DNA from: Peptostreptococcus sp. MV1
GTDB taxonomy: Bacteria > Bacillota > Clostridia > Peptostreptococcales > Peptostreptococcaceae
Assembly: GCF_000758885.1 (NCBI RefSeq)
Contig: NZ_JRNB01000001.1
Location: 1-64,000, forward strand
DNA: 64,000 bases
Reading direction: 5' to 3'
The notes below the pieces were generated by a model, which was not told the origin of the DNA, did no database searches, and saw only the letters and a program-made list of their open reading frames with translations. A program made the position numbers and the translations under genes. This document shows, in pieces, positions 44,788-53,292 of this stretch (positions within the stretch are counted from its first letter, which is position 1; each line of letters begins with the position of its first letter).

Positions 44788-47058
44788 ATGATAGAACAAA
44801 ATACAAATATAGAAAAGATAGATTTTACGGTTCTGGGTATGTCTTGTGCAGCCTGCTCAAAGTCTGCAGAGAGATCATTGAAAAAGACTGCCGGAGTCTC
44901 ATCTGCTCTTGTAAATATAGCTACAGAAAAGGCCAGCGTTGAATACGATCCTCAAGTATGTAGTATAGATAATCTAAGGGCTGCCATAGAGAAGGCAGGC
45001 TTTAGGATGGAATTAGAAGACAAGGCTAGCGAGGAAGATGACGATACAAGCAGCTTTAAAAGGTTCTTGGTAGCTATAGTATTTGCTGCAATATTGTTTA
45101 CCATTTCAATGGGGCCTATGGTTGGAATTAAGCTACCTAGTCTAATTTCGCCCCATGACAATCCATTAAATCATGCTTTGGTACAGGCTGTCCTAGCTCT
45201 AGTGGTCATGGTAGCTGGCAAGAAATTCTATATAAACGGATTCAAGTCCCTATACCACCTAGGTCCAAATATGGATTCTCTCGTAGCAGTATCCACATCT
45301 GCTGCCTTTATATACAGTATTATAAATACCTTTAAAATTGCCTATGAGCCTGGATTTGTAGAAACTATATTAGCTAGCGGCCACCACCTACCCCTATATT
45401 TTGAATCATGTGCTATGATTGTAGCCCTGATAATGCTTGGCAAGCACCTAGAAACTAGGAGCAAGTCTAAGACATCTGAAGCAATTAAATCCTTACTAGA
45501 ACTTCAGGCCAAAACAGCTATAATAGAAGTTGACGGCATCGAAAAGGAGGTAGAAATAGACAGGGTAAGAGTAGGTGATATAGTAATCGTAAAACCAGGA
45601 CAAAAGATACCCGTAGATGGTACTATTGTATATGGTTCAACTGCTATAGATGAATCAATGCTAACTGGTGAAAGTATTCCTGTTGAAAAAAATATTGGTG
45701 ACATGGTTACTGGAGCCAGTATAAATAAAAATGGATATATAAAGTTTAGGGTAGAAAAGGTAGGTAAGGATACGACCCTTTCTCAAATCATCAAGCTAGT
45801 AGAAGATGCCCAAAATAGGAAGGCACCAATTGCCAAACTTGCTGATATAATTTCGGGATATTTTGTGCCAACGGTTATAGGAATAGCCCTTGCATCTGGT
45901 CTACTATGGCTACTAGTTGGTAGGTCCGGCTTTCAATTCGCCTTTACCATATTTATATCAGTCCTAGTGATTGCTTGCCCATGTGCCCTAGGTTTAGCTA
46001 CACCAACTGCCATAATGGTAGGAACAGGTAGGGGGGCCGAAAATGGTATCCTTATAAAGGGTGGAGATTCGCTTGAATTAGCCCATAAAATAAGTACTGT
46101 AGCCTTTGATAAAACAGGTACTATCACAAATGGAAAACCAAAAGTAACTGCTGTAAAAATAATAGATAAAGGTATGAGCGATAAGGAAGTTATGGCATAT
46201 GCAGGGTCAATTGAATCAAATTCTGAACACCCTCTAGCAGAGGCTATTGTAGAATATGCCCAAAAAATTGGTTCAAATACATACAACGTCAAAGATTTCA
46301 CTAGCATAACCGGAATGGGAGTAGAAGCTCTTATAAATGGCCACAGAATTCATCTTGGTAACATAAAACTTATAAATAGTTACGGTTTTAATAAAGATTA
46401 TTCTAGTATAGAATCAATGATAGATGACTATGCAAATAGAGGTAAAACACCAATTCTCTTGGCTATAGACGGTAACATTAAGGCCATAATAGCCGTTGCT
46501 GATACAATTAAGGAAGACAGTATAGAAACCATAGAAAAGCTCCACCAGATGGGTATAAAGGTTGCAATGATCACTGGTGACAACGAAAAAACTGCTCTTT
46601 CAATAGCTAATCAAGTTGGAATAGACATAGTCAGGGCGGATGTTCTACCATCAGAAAAATCACAGGTCATCAAAGAACTTCAGGCTAAGGGTGAATTTGT
46701 AGCTATGGTCGGTGACGGTATAAATGATGCTCCAGCCCTAGCCCAGGCAGATGTAGGTATAGCTATAGGTAATGGTACAGATGTTGCCATAGAATCAGCA
46801 GATATAGTATTGATGAAAAATAAATTGATGGATGTTCCTAACTCAATCAAACTGAGTAAAGAGACTATTAAAAATATTAAGCAAAATTTAGGTTGGGCCT
46901 TTGGTTATAATATAATAGGCATACCCTTTGCAGCGGGACTTGTTTATTTATTCGGAGGTCCTCTCCTAAACCCTATGATAGCAGCTGCAGCAATGAGTAT
47001 GTCATCAGTCAGTGTAGTATCTAATGCTCTTAGACTAAGGAATTTTAAGACCTTTTAA
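44788..47058 (+). CDS. copA: Copper-translocating P1B-type ATPase
   Basis: This 756-residue ATPase is preceded by AGGAGG. One N-terminal HMA domain carries the metal-binding GMSCAAC (Cys20, Cys23). Eight TM helices follow with the membrane Cu site CPC (397-399) in CPCALGLATPTA; the phosphorylation site is DKTGT (Asp441), the N-domain HP dipeptide is in SEHPLAEA, and GDGIND is in the P-domain. It exports Cu+ from the cytoplasm using ATP. No chaperone gene (copZ) or csoR is adjacent. A long terminator follows. Confidence 0.96.
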   Translation: MIEQNTNIEKIDFTVLGMSCAACSKSAERSLKKTAGVSSALVNIATEKASVEYDPQVCSIDNLRAAIEKAGFRMELEDKASEEDDDTSSFKRFLVAIVFAAILFTISMGPMVGIKLPSLISPHDNPLNHALVQAVLALVVMVAGKKFYINGFKSLYHLGPNMDSLVAVSTSAAFIYSIINTFKIAYEPGFVETILASGHHLPLYFESCAMIVALIMLGKHLETRSKSKTSEAIKSLLELQAKTAIIEVDGIEKEVEIDRVRVGDIVIVKPGQKIPVDGTIVYGSTAIDESMLTGESIPVEKNIGDMVTGASINKNGYIKFRVEKVGKDTTLSQIIKLVEDAQNRKAPIAKLADIISGYFVPTVIGIALASGLLWLLVGRSGFQFAFTIFISVLVIACPCALGLATPTAIMVGTGRGAENGILIKGGDSLELAHKISTVAFDKTGTITNGKPKVTAVKIIDKGMSDKEVMAYAGSIESNSEHPLAEAIVEYAQKIGSNTYNVKDFTSITGMGVEALINGHRIHLGNIKLINSYGFNKDYSSIESMIDDYANRGKTPILLAIDGNIKAIIAVADTIKEDSIETIEKLHQMGIKVAMITGDNEKTALSIANQVGIDIVRADVLPSEKSQVIKELQAKGEFVAMVGDGINDAPALAQADVGIAIGNGTDVAIESADIVLMKNKLMDVPNSIKLSKETIKNIKQNLGWAFGYNIIGIPFAAGLVYLFGGPLLNPMIAAAAMSMSSVSVVSNALRLRNFKTF

Positions 47059-47063
47059 TAAAT

Positions 47064-47157
47064 AGAGGCCAGGCATTCTAGTGATGTGACCCCAAATGTT
47101 AGATTTTTAAGTCCAATTTTTGGGAGTCGGTAAAAATGAATGCCTGACCTCTTTTTT
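47064..47157 (+). terminator. Long two-tier hairpin terminator after copA
   Basis: The basal stem pairs AGAGGCCAGGCATTC (47064-47078) with GAATGCCTGACCTCT (47138-47152) with one mismatch; an inner stem pairs GACCCCAAA (~47088-47096) with TTTGGGAGTC (~47119-47128); a T run follows. Two perfect copies of a 14-base AT-rich unit (47152-47165, 47166-47179) continue downstream. Confidence 0.7.
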
Positions 47158-47230
47158 ATATGCTCTTTTTTATATGCTCTTTTTAATTAAACCGACCTCG
47201 ACTTCTATATCTCAATCTTAATCTTAATAC

Positions 47231-47524
47231 TTAGTGTATATCTATTACAGATTTATCCTTTAAGCCTAAAGACTTTAATTTTGCCAAAACCTCCTGATGA
47301 TCTGGATGGTTTATATATGCTGGCAGTGCCTCAGATGAAGCCAAATCCACAAAAAGGATTATATCCATATTGTTTTCCTTGTCTTCTAAACAATTTATAG
47401 AAAACTTATAGCCTTCTATAACCTTGTGTGTATTTTCTAATTTTTCGTATGTTTCTTCCAATAACCTATCTACTTTGTCTAGGCAATCCCTATCCTCAAA
47501 TTTGAACAGTACTATGTGCTTCAT
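47231..47524 (-). CDS. Dabb (stress-responsive A/B barrel) domain protein
   Basis: This 97-residue protein reads leftward. The start is ATG 47524 because GAGGAGG precedes it; the open frame extends 38 codons further upstream without a site. It opens with MKHIVLFKFEDRD and has the later EGYKFSINCLEDKENNMDIILFVDL, a dimeric alpha+beta-barrel fold with VLFKF as its first strand. Members act as stress proteins or small-molecule-binding enzymes. No substrate can be named. Confidence 0.88.
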   Translation of the reverse strand: MKHIVLFKFEDRDCLDKVDRLLEETYEKLENTHKVIEGYKFSINCLEDKENNMDIILFVDLASSEALPAYINHPDHQEVLAKLKSLGLKDKSVIDIH

Positions 47525-47795
47525 GATGAACCTCCTCTTGAATTCTCTATTTACCTTGATTATATAATAAAGTTCTATTATTTCCAATACTTTTTGTAAT
47601 ATAAGACTATATACAGACATTCCTTTACTAATATTCATATTATAACGAACTTTATTACTTGAATATTGACATAAAATTTGATATAATTATTTCATAGAAT
47701 GCATGGAAAGATGCTATGTCTATTTAGTAAATTGATTCATATATCATTATATGATATAATACTATGATAAATGAGCTTGGGGAAGGGATAGAGAT

Positions 47796-48470
47796 ATGAA
47801 TAGACAAAAAATTCTAATTGTAGAGGACGATAAAGACATATTGGAGTTAATGGCTGAATTTTTACAAGCTAAAAACTACATAGTTGATACTGCCACTAAT
47901 GGTGTTGAATGCATTAAAAAGTTTAAAGAATCTGAGTACGATATGATTATCTTGGATGTAATGATGCCTAATTTAGATGGATATACTACTTGCAAGATAA
48001 TTAGAAATACTTCCAATATTCCTATAATATTCCTAACTGCTTTGACTGATGAATCCGACCAAATAAAGGGTTTTGAACTTGGATGTGATGATTATATCAC
48101 CAAGCCATTTTCATTTAACTTACTAGTAAAGAGGGTAGAGGCCGTTCTTAAAAGGAGTCAAAACGAAAATAAAAATACTTCTCTTGACTTTGAAGATATG
48201 TCTCTTGACTTGAACACCTATACTATAAAAGTTCAAGACAGGGTAGTTGAGTTGACCTTGAAAGAGTTTAATATACTTAAGGAACTAATAGAAAAATACC
48301 CACAAGTAATTACTAGAGAAACCCTTTTAGATAGCATATGGGGCTATGATTATTATGGGGACTCAAGAATAGTCGATGCACATATAAAGAATATTAGAAA
48401 GAAAATTGGTCTTCCATACATAAAGACTGTGAAAGGCATAGGTTATACACTTGAAAAACTTGAAAACTAG
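47796..48470 (+). CDS. OmpR-family response regulator
   Basis: The product is 224 residues. The receiver domain has Asp11/Asp12, the phospho-acceptor Asp54 (ILDVMMPN), the T in FLTALTD and the Lys in YITKPF; the winged-helix output domain covers ~130-224 (ELTLKEFNILKEL and HIKNIRKKIG). AAGGGATAG precedes ATG 47796, downstream of a TATAAT box. Its 3' end overlaps the kinase start by 20 bases. Confidence 0.94.
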   Translation: MNRQKILIVEDDKDILELMAEFLQAKNYIVDTATNGVECIKKFKESEYDMIILDVMMPNLDGYTTCKIIRNTSNIPIIFLTALTDESDQIKGFELGCDDYITKPFSFNLLVKRVEAVLKRSQNENKNTSLDFEDMSLDLNTYTIKVQDRVVELTLKEFNILKELIEKYPQVITRETLLDSIWGYDYYGDSRIVDAHIKNIRKKIGLPYIKTVKGIGYTLEKLEN

Positions 48471-49713
48471 GTTAGAAAAAACTAGCATAAAGACCAAGGT
48501 ATTCTTTACAACATCAATACTGGCCCTAACATTGGCAATATTGATTTTATCCTTAGTCTACTTGCTCTTACCACCTCATTATCAGAGGCAAAAAGAAGAG
48601 AATGCTGCCAAGCTAGTAGATAATATCTGCAGGGATGTCAATAACAAGTCTTTTCAAACTATTAAGAATAGGTTGGACAAGGTATCAAGTAGCAATGTTA
48701 TGTACATAAGTCTTATGTCGCCGGACTCAAAACTCTTGTATGAAAAAAATGAATTCTTGATTCATATGAACAAGTACGAAGAGGTTAATTTTGACTTGGA
48801 CAAGATAACCACTTTTGAAAAAATACGAGTAGCTGATAGAGAGGGTGAACACACTCTGAGGATAACTACCATTTTTTATCCTATGAAAGACACGGCGGAT
48901 GCTATAAGAGGACTGTCACCAATGATTATTATAATAGTAATACTCTTATCATTCTTGGGTTCGTACATTTACTCCGAATTTATAACTAGTCCATTACTAA
49001 AAATTATTGATATGGAGCAGTACCAAATAGCTAAAAGAAAAAAATTTATAGGTGCTATTTCTCATGAGCTAAAGACTCCTATAACCATAATAAGTGGGCA
49101 ATTGGAGGGTATGATCTATAATATAGGTAAATTCAAGGACAGGGATTTGTACCTCAAGAAATGTTATGATACTACCCAAGATCTTAAACTCCTAGTATAC
49201 CAAATGATGGAACTATCTAAGAAGGAAATCTTGGATGCAACCTTGAATAGGTCCTATATATGTCTAGCGGATATAATAGAATCTGTATCAGAGAAACATA
49301 GGTTTTTATACGAAGAAAAGAGCATAAACTTTAGTTTGAATATGAAATCAAAAGGTTATATATACGCCTACAAAGACAGTGTTGTCACTGTCATGAACAA
49401 CCTTATCAGTAATGCTATTAAGTATACGCCTGAGGGTTATTCAGTGATTATAGTTCTTGAAGAACAAAAGAGAAAATTTCAGGAACCTAAAATAATATTT
49501 ACAATAGAAAACACTGGAGTTAGTTTGAGCAAGAAAGAACTCAAAAATGTATTTGAACCTCTATACAGGGTTGAAAGCTCTAGAAATAGGGACACAGGGG
49601 GTAGTGGTCTAGGCCTCTTCTTTGTGGGACAGATACTTTCAACTCAGGGATTTTCTTATGAAATGTTTTCAAGAGAGAATTCTATCGTTTTTAGAATAGA
49701 ATTTAACTCTTAA
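48451..49713 (+). CDS. Sensor histidine kinase
   Basis: The product is up to 420 residues. The start may be TTG 48451 or the in-frame TTG 48460, both weak, overlapping the regulator gene. TM1 (~18-40), an external loop of ~110 residues, and TM2 (~155-173) precede a short linker, HisKA with His205 (AISHELKTPIT), and the catalytic domain (NLISNAIKYT, then DTGGSGLGL with no clear DxGxG box). The G1 box reads IENTGVSLSK, so the ATP lid is atypical. The system probably responds to an envelope signal; the next gene is a purine permease but no regulation can be read from sequence. Confidence 0.9.
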   Translation: MKNLKTRLEKTSIKTKVFFTTSILALTLAILILSLVYLLLPPHYQRQKEENAAKLVDNICRDVNNKSFQTIKNRLDKVSSSNVMYISLMSPDSKLLYEKNEFLIHMNKYEEVNFDLDKITTFEKIRVADREGEHTLRITTIFYPMKDTADAIRGLSPMIIIIVILLSFLGSYIYSEFITSPLLKIIDMEQYQIAKRKKFIGAISHELKTPITIISGQLEGMIYNIGKFKDRDLYLKKCYDTTQDLKLLVYQMMELSKKEILDATLNRSYICLADIIESVSEKHRFLYEEKSINFSLNMKSKGYIYAYKDSVVTVMNNLISNAIKYTPEGYSVIIVLEEQKRKFQEPKIIFTIENTGVSLSKKELKNVFEPLYRVESSRNRDTGGSGLGLFFVGQILSTQGFSYEMFSRENSIVFRIEFNS

Positions 49714-49763
49714 TATATTTTTATTATTTACAAATTATTTATTTTGAATTATGGAGGTACTAA

Positions 49764-51137
49764 ATGAATTCAAACCAGAAAACTGCTAGTAGCCAGGGCT
49801 TGTTCCCTCTACTTTCTGAAAAAAATGTTAATATGAAAAAAGAGATATTGGCAGGTATCACAACATTTTTAACAATGGCTTATATTATAGCTGTTAACCC
49901 TAGTACACTAGCTGCTGCTGGCATGGATGCCGGTGCCCTAGTAACCGCTACATGTTTGGCTGCTGCACTTGGTTGTTTTATCATGGGATTTATGGCCAAC
50001 CTACCATTCGCCCTTGCATCAGGTATGGGCTTGAACGCATTCTTTGCTTACACAGTTGTATTAAAGGGTGGAATTCCATGGGAAACTGCTCTTACTGCAG
50101 TATTTGTTGAAGGTATAATATTTATTTTCTTGACACTATTTAAGGTTAGAGAAGCGGTAGTAAACTCTATACCTCTAAATATGAAGCATGGTGTTACGGC
50201 AGGTATTGGTATATTTATAGCCTTTATAGGTCTAAAGGGATGTGGCCTTATCATTGCAAATGAAGCTACTTTCGTTAGTATGGGACATCTTTCACCAACC
50301 GTTATATTTGCCTTTATAGGTCTATTTGTAATCGGCGTAATGGACAAGAAGAATATGAAGGGATCTATACTGGCTGGTATAGCTGTTTCTTCTATTATGG
50401 CTTGGATATATGCTGCACTTAATCCAGAAATGGCAACTAAGTTGGGAATTTTCCTTCCTGCAGGTATCTTCAAGTTTGAATCAATCGCTCCAATAGCTGG
50501 TAAGGTTGACTTTGGATTCTTCTCACATCCAAAAGACATAGGTAACTTCTTCGTTATAGTTTGTACTTTCTTGTTTGTCGATTTCTTCGATACAGTAGGT
50601 ACATTAGTTGGTGTTTGCTCTAAGGCAAATATGCTTGATGAAGATGGCAAGGTTCCTAATGTAGGTAGAGCCCTACTAGCTGACTCATTGGCTACTACTA
50701 TAGGTGCCCTACTAGGTGTATCAACTGTTACTACATATGTTGAGTCATCTACAGGTGTTCTTGCTGGTGGCAAGACAGGTTATACAGCTATTACTGTAGG
50801 TGTACTATTCCTAATAGCTATGTTCTTCTCACCAATATTTATAGCTATTCCAGCTTGTGCAACTGCACCAGCCCTTATATATGTTGGTTACTTGATGATC
50901 AGTTCTCTACGTGAAGTAGACCTACACAACGTAACTGAAGGTCTTCCAGCCTTTATTACAGTAATCAGTATGGCCCTTACTTACAGTATAGGTGATGGTT
51001 TAACTATAGGTATCCTATCATATGTATTGATAAACTTAATATATAACATATTTGCTAAGCCTGAAGAAAGAGAAAAGATTTCTTTGGTAATGATAATTCT
51101 AGGAATTCTATTCTTGATTAAATTATTATTCTTATAA
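49764..51137 (+). CDS. NCS2-family guanine/hypoxanthine permease (PbuG/AzgA-like)
   Basis: The product is 457 residues with about 12-14 TMs; GGAGGT precedes ATG 49764. The AzgA-subfamily hallmarks MAYIIAVNPSTLAAAGMDAGAL near the start, LASGMGLNAFFAY, FFDTVGTLVGV and ALLGVSTVTTYVESSTGVLAGGKTG are present. It imports purine bases by proton symport. No PurR box or purine riboswitch is seen upstream, so it may be constitutive. Confidence 0.94.
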   Translation: MNSNQKTASSQGLFPLLSEKNVNMKKEILAGITTFLTMAYIIAVNPSTLAAAGMDAGALVTATCLAAALGCFIMGFMANLPFALASGMGLNAFFAYTVVLKGGIPWETALTAVFVEGIIFIFLTLFKVREAVVNSIPLNMKHGVTAGIGIFIAFIGLKGCGLIIANEATFVSMGHLSPTVIFAFIGLFVIGVMDKKNMKGSILAGIAVSSIMAWIYAALNPEMATKLGIFLPAGIFKFESIAPIAGKVDFGFFSHPKDIGNFFVIVCTFLFVDFFDTVGTLVGVCSKANMLDEDGKVPNVGRALLADSLATTIGALLGVSTVTTYVESSTGVLAGGKTGYTAITVGVLFLIAMFFSPIFIAIPACATAPALIYVGYLMISSLREVDLHNVTEGLPAFITVISMALTYSIGDGLTIGILSYVLINLIYNIFAKPEEREKISLVMIILGILFLIKLLFL

Positions 51138-51160
51138 AATTAGTCAGGGATAAATATTAA

Positions 51161-51245
51161 TTGACAAAAAACGTCAAATTGATATAATTAAATATAGATT
51201 AAATATCGAGGACTATTGTATATGTATTTATTCAATAGTCCTTTA
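51161..51245 (+). promoter_or_regulatory. Promoter and downstream hairpin (possible attenuator) before the ABC-F gene
   Basis: TTGACA (51161-51166) and TATAAT (51183-51188), 16-base spacer, with a TTGAC/GTCAA dyad at 51161-51176. About 20 bases past the expected start, AGGACTATTG (51209-51218) pairs perfectly with CAATAGTCCT (51233-51242) and is followed by a short T-rich stretch. The hairpin lies after the promoter, so it could terminate the new transcript early, as in attenuators of antibiotic-resistance ABC-F genes, or terminate the upstream permease transcript. Confidence 0.65.
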
Positions 51246-51287
51246 TCTTGAAAAAAATTATTTGATATAAATACGAGAGGAGATAAT

Positions 51288-52907
51288 ATGTTACAGGTAA
51301 CTGATGTCGGCCTAAGATTTGGCGACAAGGAGCTATACAAGGAAGTAAACCTAAAATTTACAAAGGGTAATTGCTACGGTGTGATAGGAGCAAATGGGGC
51401 AGGAAAGTCCACTTTTCTAAAAATACTATCAGGAGAAATAGAACCCAATACGGGAGTAATATCAATCACAGAAAAGGAAAGAATGTCAGTCCTAAAGCAG
51501 GACCACTTTAAATATGACCAGTCTACTGTTTTGGATACAGTAATAATGGGCCACGAAAGACTTTGGACTATTATGAAGGAGAAGGACGCCCTATATATGA
51601 AGGAAGACTTTTCTGATGAAGATGGTATAAAGGCAGCTGAACTTGAAGGTGAATTTGCAGAACTAGATGGCTGGGATGCTGAGACAAATGCAGAAAAAAT
51701 CTTGATGGGACTAGGTATCGAAAAAGACCTACACTATTCACTTATGTCTGAACTAACAGGAGCTGAAAAGGTCAAGGTCCTACTTGCTCAGGCCCTATTT
51801 GGAAGTCCTGAAATCCTTCTACTGGACGAGCCTACTAACCACTTGGACTATGCCTCTATAAAGTGGCTAAATGAGTTCATAATAGGCCTAGATGAGACAA
51901 TAGTCATAGTTGTATCCCATGATAGACACTTCCTAAATACTATATGTACCCATATAGTAGACGTCGACTTTGGCAAGATTCAGTTGTATACTGGTAACTA
52001 TGACTTCTGGTATGAATCAAGTCAGCTAGCCCTACAATTGATGAAAGACCAGAACAAGAAGGCAGAAGAAAAAATCGCCCAGCTAAAGGAATTTATAGCT
52101 AGATTCTCTTCTAACGCCTCTAAGGCCAAGCAGGCTACATCTAGAAAGAAGCAGCTTGAAAAGTTAAATATAGAGGAAATACAGCCTTCTAGAAGGAAGT
52201 ACCCATACGTTGCCTTCAAACCTGAAAGAGAAATCGGTAATGAGGTCCTAGAGGTCCACAACATCACCAAGGTCATAGATGGAGTAAAGGTTTTGAATGA
52301 TATATCATTTAGACTAGAAAATGACGACAAGGTAGTATTTATGGGGGATGATATGGCTTCTACAGCCCTATTCAATATCCTGTCAGAGAAGGATACTGAC
52401 TTTGAAGGTAGCTTCAAGTGGGGTGTAACTACTTCACAGGACTATATGCCAAAGAACCACAATGAATACTTTGATGGCTGCGACCTATCTCTAGTTGATT
52501 GGTTGAGACAGTACTCTGAGGAAAAGAGTGAGTCATACATTAGAGGTTTCCTTGGTAGGATGCTATTTAGTGGAGATGAGGCCCTCAAGGAAGCCAATGT
52601 ACTAAGTGGAGGAGAGAAGGTTAGGTGTATGCTATCAAAATTGATGCTATCTAATGCCAATGTGCTAATATTGGATGACCCAACCAACCACCTTGACCTT
52701 GAATCTATAACTTCAGTAAATAAGGCTCTAGAAGATTACAAGGGAGTTCTACTATTTACATCGCATGACCACCAGTTTATATCTTCTATAGCTAATAGGA
52801 TCATATTTATCGGTGAGAATGGTATCCTAGACAGGAAGATGGACTTTGAAGACTTTATTGAAAGCGAAGAAATACAAGGCCTATTAAAGAAAATCGTCCA
52901 AGAGTAG
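51288..52907 (+). CDS. ABC-F family ATPase (YkpA/YbiT-like), second nucleotide site degenerate
   Basis: This 539-residue soluble protein has no TMs. NBD1 has Walker A GANGAGKS and Walker B LLLDEPTNHLD but a degenerate signature (LTGAEKVK). A ~75-residue linker rich in Lys/Glu/Ala (residues ~245-310) is the ABC-F arm between NBDs. NBD2 keeps LSGGEKVR and LILDDPTNHLD, but its Walker A is GDDMASTA, lacking the phosphate-binding Lys. ABC-F proteins act on the ribosome; this subfamily has no proven drug specificity. GAGAGGAG precedes ATG 51288. Confidence 0.9.
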   Translation: MLQVTDVGLRFGDKELYKEVNLKFTKGNCYGVIGANGAGKSTFLKILSGEIEPNTGVISITEKERMSVLKQDHFKYDQSTVLDTVIMGHERLWTIMKEKDALYMKEDFSDEDGIKAAELEGEFAELDGWDAETNAEKILMGLGIEKDLHYSLMSELTGAEKVKVLLAQALFGSPEILLLDEPTNHLDYASIKWLNEFIIGLDETIVIVVSHDRHFLNTICTHIVDVDFGKIQLYTGNYDFWYESSQLALQLMKDQNKKAEEKIAQLKEFIARFSSNASKAKQATSRKKQLEKLNIEEIQPSRRKYPYVAFKPEREIGNEVLEVHNITKVIDGVKVLNDISFRLENDDKVVFMGDDMASTALFNILSEKDTDFEGSFKWGVTTSQDYMPKNHNEYFDGCDLSLVDWLRQYSEEKSESYIRGFLGRMLFSGDEALKEANVLSGGEKVRCMLSKLMLSNANVLILDDPTNHLDLESITSVNKALEDYKGVLLFTSHDHQFISSIANRIIFIGENGILDRKMDFEDFIESEEIQGLLKKIVQE

Positions 52908-52913
52908 CATTTC

Positions 52914-52959
52914 CTATAAAAGGTTTAAATCAAAAGCTATAAAAGGTTTAAGTCAAAAG
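52914..52959 (+). repeat. Tandem duplication of a 23-base unit
   Basis: Two adjacent copies (52914-52936, 52937-52959) differ at one base. They lie just after the ABC-F stop. Too few for CRISPR; probably a small tandem duplication. Confidence 0.7.
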
Positions 52960-53020
52960 CGTCATAATTATTCACAAATTTTATGTATATTAAATCCACT
53001 TAATTTTATAAGTATAACTA

Positions 53021-53131
53021 TTGACACTTTTTATGCAAGTTTATATACTAGATTTACGACTTATATTTTAAAAAATCAAATACTTACGACTACAATAAAT
53101 GAACTTTTAATCTAAGTCATTTATTGTAGTC
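53021..53131 (+). ncRNA. Candidate small transcript: strong promoter followed by a perfect 15-bp hairpin
   Basis: The 385-base gap 52908-53292 has no gene. It contains a near-consensus promoter TTGACA (53021-53026) and TATACT (53044-53049) with 17-base spacing, then a perfect 15-bp inverted repeat GACTACAATAAATGA (53088-53102) / 53117-53131 with a 14-base loop. TTACGACT occurs twice (near 53054 and 53084). No T run follows the hairpin. It may be a leader or sRNA for the gene at 53293, or a recombination or binding site. Confidence 0.4.
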
Positions 53132-53194
53132 ATAAATTCTCAATTTTTCATTAGTAATATTCAAAAATATTTTTCAGTTTTTGGATATTATTAA

Positions 53195-53224
53195 TTGTAT
53201 TTTATGGGTAAAATATGTTATAAT
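53195..53224 (+). promoter_or_regulatory. Promoter of the resolvase-like gene
   Basis: TTGTAT (53195-53200) and TATAAT (53219-53224), 18-base spacer, about 70 bases before the start codon. Confidence 0.6.
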
Positions 53225-53292
53225 GATTTCGTTGGGATATGGTATATAAAAATCATAAGTTATGAACATGAATATCAAAGGAGGTGTAGTAC

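Noticed and set aside
50048-50773. A 241-codon minus-strand open frame.
   Set aside because: Antisense to the conserved NCS2 permease; low-complexity Pro/Thr/Ile composition and no ribosome site.
52914-52959. Two 23-base near-identical units as a CRISPR remnant.
   Set aside because: They are adjacent without any spacer and there is no cas gene; a tandem duplication is simpler.
53088-53131. The perfect 15-bp hairpin as a terminator of the ABC-F gene.
   Set aside because: No T run follows, it lies 180 bases beyond the stop, and a strong promoter stands between them. I report it as unexplained instead.
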